From Gibbula magus (Eukaryota > Mollusca > Gastropoda > Trochida > Trochidae): 64,000 nucleotides of DNA. The position numbers were made by a program, and so were the translations under genes. The notes beneath the pieces are model-generated. The model saw nothing but the letters and a program-made list of their open reading frames with translations. It ran no database searches and was not told the DNA's origin. Below are positions 62,178 through 64,000 of this stretch, one piece after another. The stretch's first letter is position 1. Each line of letters begins with the position of its first letter. The stretch spans positions 54,986,989-55,050,988 of the forward strand of contig OW388297.1 of the NCBI GenBank assembly GCA_936450465.1, in the 5' to 3' direction.

Positions 62178-63412
62178 TTATTCTCAAAAACAACCTTTGG
62201 TGGTATACGAGTACATATTCATCAATAATCATATAATATACAATGTCAAAATGGCGGTGGGTTATAACAGGATATTTTCAAGTACAGTCATATACAGTAC
62301 AGTCAAAAACGAAACAAGTTTAAATGATCTAAGCATATTATTGGTCAGGTTACTTAGCTTTTGAAATTGTAGAGAGTATAATGTTTATGAACTTAGCTAG
62401 GTTTAAATTTCTTAAAAACAATCAATATTGTGTGGTAAAGAGTTATCAATAAGATGAAATATTTGCAAAGGTAAGTATTCTTGCTGGAACATAATTTTTC
62501 TGGTTTCATTGAAAGTAGGACAACGTAAAATATAGTGAAATTCATCTGCTATTGAAGGTGAGTCGCATAATCTACATAATCTATTATCTCTTGGGGTATT
62601 ATTCCAACGTCCTGTCTCGACAGGCAACCAGTGATTAGAAGTTCCAAAGTTTAACAACGTAAAACTAATATACCTGGGTAATAAAAGGTAGGTATCAAAA
62701 GAAGGTAAAACCTTAATATATTTATAATAGTGTCCCTTCGAACTTATTTCGATATCTTTTCTCCACTTTTGGTAAAACTGATCTTTTAGTGTAGTTTCTA
62801 CTGTCTTAAGTATCCATAACTATAATAGACTATAATTACCAGGTGAAGTATATACATAGCCCACATGAGTCTAAGATATTTTCAACAGAACTAAGCCATG
62901 GATAGGAGTGATTATTAACAACGCTATCTAGTGACATGAAATTGTAAATTACTGAGGATAATTTAAAATGGGAAAGAGGTGTGTTGAGTTTATGCCAAAA
63001 ATTAATCATTCTTTTAGATACATGAATACTGATCGGATATCTTCCAAATTCACCGTACAACATAAAATTCGGTGTTGGCATTCTAAGATCAGAGGCTAAT
63101 TTGAGAAACTTAGTATGTATAGTTTCGAATATATCTGTTTTAGCATGACCCCAAAATTCATAGCCATATAAAATGATAGTGAGGATCATTACATCAAACG
63201 CTTTAACATCACAATCAAGGGGTATATCGTTATTTCTTGCCATTTTCAGTAACACATACATACATTTCTTAGCTTGTGTAGCAAGTTCCGATACACCAAA
63301 AGTATATTTTCTGTTTTTTTTTATTGAACTTAAATCCCAAGTAATTATAATTATCAACTATTTCAATTTCATCTTCACCATAGTAAAATGACAATTTATT
63401 TACTCTACAAAT
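62178..63412 (-). pseudogene. LINE 3: 5'-truncated C-terminal half
   Basis: On the minus strand YYGEDEIEIVDNYNYLGFKF (just after the RT core), then VMILTIILYGYEFWGHAK, LYGEFGRYPISI and LPVETGRW, ending with CRLCDSP ... DEFHYILRCP. Several frame breaks. The same family as LINE 2 by its end motifs. Its 3' tail is separated by the TIR element. Confidence 0.88.
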
Positions 63413-63413
63413 C

Positions 63414-63463
63414 AACGAAATGATGTCATAGTGCCTCAAATATCCCTATGACATCATTTCGTT
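63414..63463. repeat. perfect 18-bp inverted repeat
   Basis: AACGAAATGATGTCATAG and its exact complement surround a 14-bp loop, at the truncated 5' edge of LINE 3. Confidence 0.95.
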
Positions 63464-64000
63464 TCCAAAAATAGACCAATGCCAAGGTCATTCAATATGG
63501 ACGTCTCACTATATATCAAACGATGTTTCGAAACACACTTGAGATTATCTAAAATCCCTGGTACGTCAATTACAGTGCATCTCATGTTATAATTCTTGCG
63601 CGATCTGATGCATTAAACACTGGGCTTTGTAAATGGGTCACTATTAGCTGACAGGATATTATAAAGTTTTTTATAATATTTTTTTTCAAGCGAATATTTT
63701 ATCATTTTGGTGGGCTTCCCAAATGGCTGACATGAGCAATGTCCTAATATTTTAGGCTTGAACAATCATATCCTTGTTATTATCCGTTCGATTTTTACGT
63801 TTGATGGCTTGTATTAAAGACAAATGTATTGGCTTTGACGTGGTATATAACATTGAATGATAATATGATGATAACATTCTGAAATATAATTTTAAACGGA
63901 CATGGGGTGTTGACCCCGTTACATCCTTTTACTTTTCTTTTTTTAATAGTATATTAATTTTGTTAATGTCATGCGAATATAGTTCAATTGGGAGTCCATG
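63464..64000. other. gene-less end of the window
   Basis: AT-rich, no exon or repeat recognised. Confidence 0.45.

Overview
This 64 kb window is eukaryotic. Genes are split by GT-AG introns, the background is AT-rich, and non-LTR retrotransposons, tRNA-headed SINEs, TIR/foldback elements, satellites and long poly-C/poly-G runs are dense. The repeat style (SINE with a 'gggtttaacgcc...' body, GGAC/GTCC-rich element ends, TTAA-flanked MITEs) and the recombinase gene suggest a marine lophotrochozoan, most likely a bivalve mollusc. That assignment is inference; no species marker was recognised.

Left part (0.3-13.4 kb, + strand). A tandem array of about 487-bp units carries 12 intact copies, plus one decayed copy, of a 150-159 nt exon. 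Every intact copy begins after an AG in phase 1 and ends before a GT in phase 1, so any number can be joined in frame. They lead, also in phase, into five further exons (6875-8234, 8713-8824, 9248-9368, 12117-12235, 12812-13381). These encode a protein with an acidic start, two zinc-finger-like motifs, a tyrosine-recombinase-like core (R...K...R...GH...Y) and a C-terminal Myb/SANT-like segment. The 5' start of the gene lies outside the window.

Middle part. A short single-exon gene at 16.6 kb has a predicted myristoyl/palmitoyl N terminus. A 145-bp satellite with hairpins lies at 19.0-20.8 kb. Two paralogous genes follow on the minus strand: Y (38.43 to 23.36 kb, 245 aa) and X (54.31 to 46.37 kb, 233 aa). 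Both have five coding exons with the same intron phases (1, 2, 1, 2), a signal-peptide exon, 12 aligned cysteines and a hydrophobic C-terminal tail suggesting GPI or membrane anchoring. Both loci contain partial copies of their own exon ends in the introns, which act as decoy splice sites. Gene Y's introns also hold several TIR elements, one of which carries the Walker-A exon of a RecQ-like helicase.

Right part (54.4-64 kb). A putative first exon lies head-to-head with gene X, 93 bp away, with an ETS-type motif between them. The rest is mostly repeats: tandem duplications, a SINE with clear target-site duplications, two degenerate LINEs of one family, and a 1.56-kb TIR element nested in the tail of one of those LINEs. 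A third, distinct degenerate LINE lies at 41.5-43.75 kb. A pair of inverted hammerhead-ribozyme-like motifs is at 45.0 kb.
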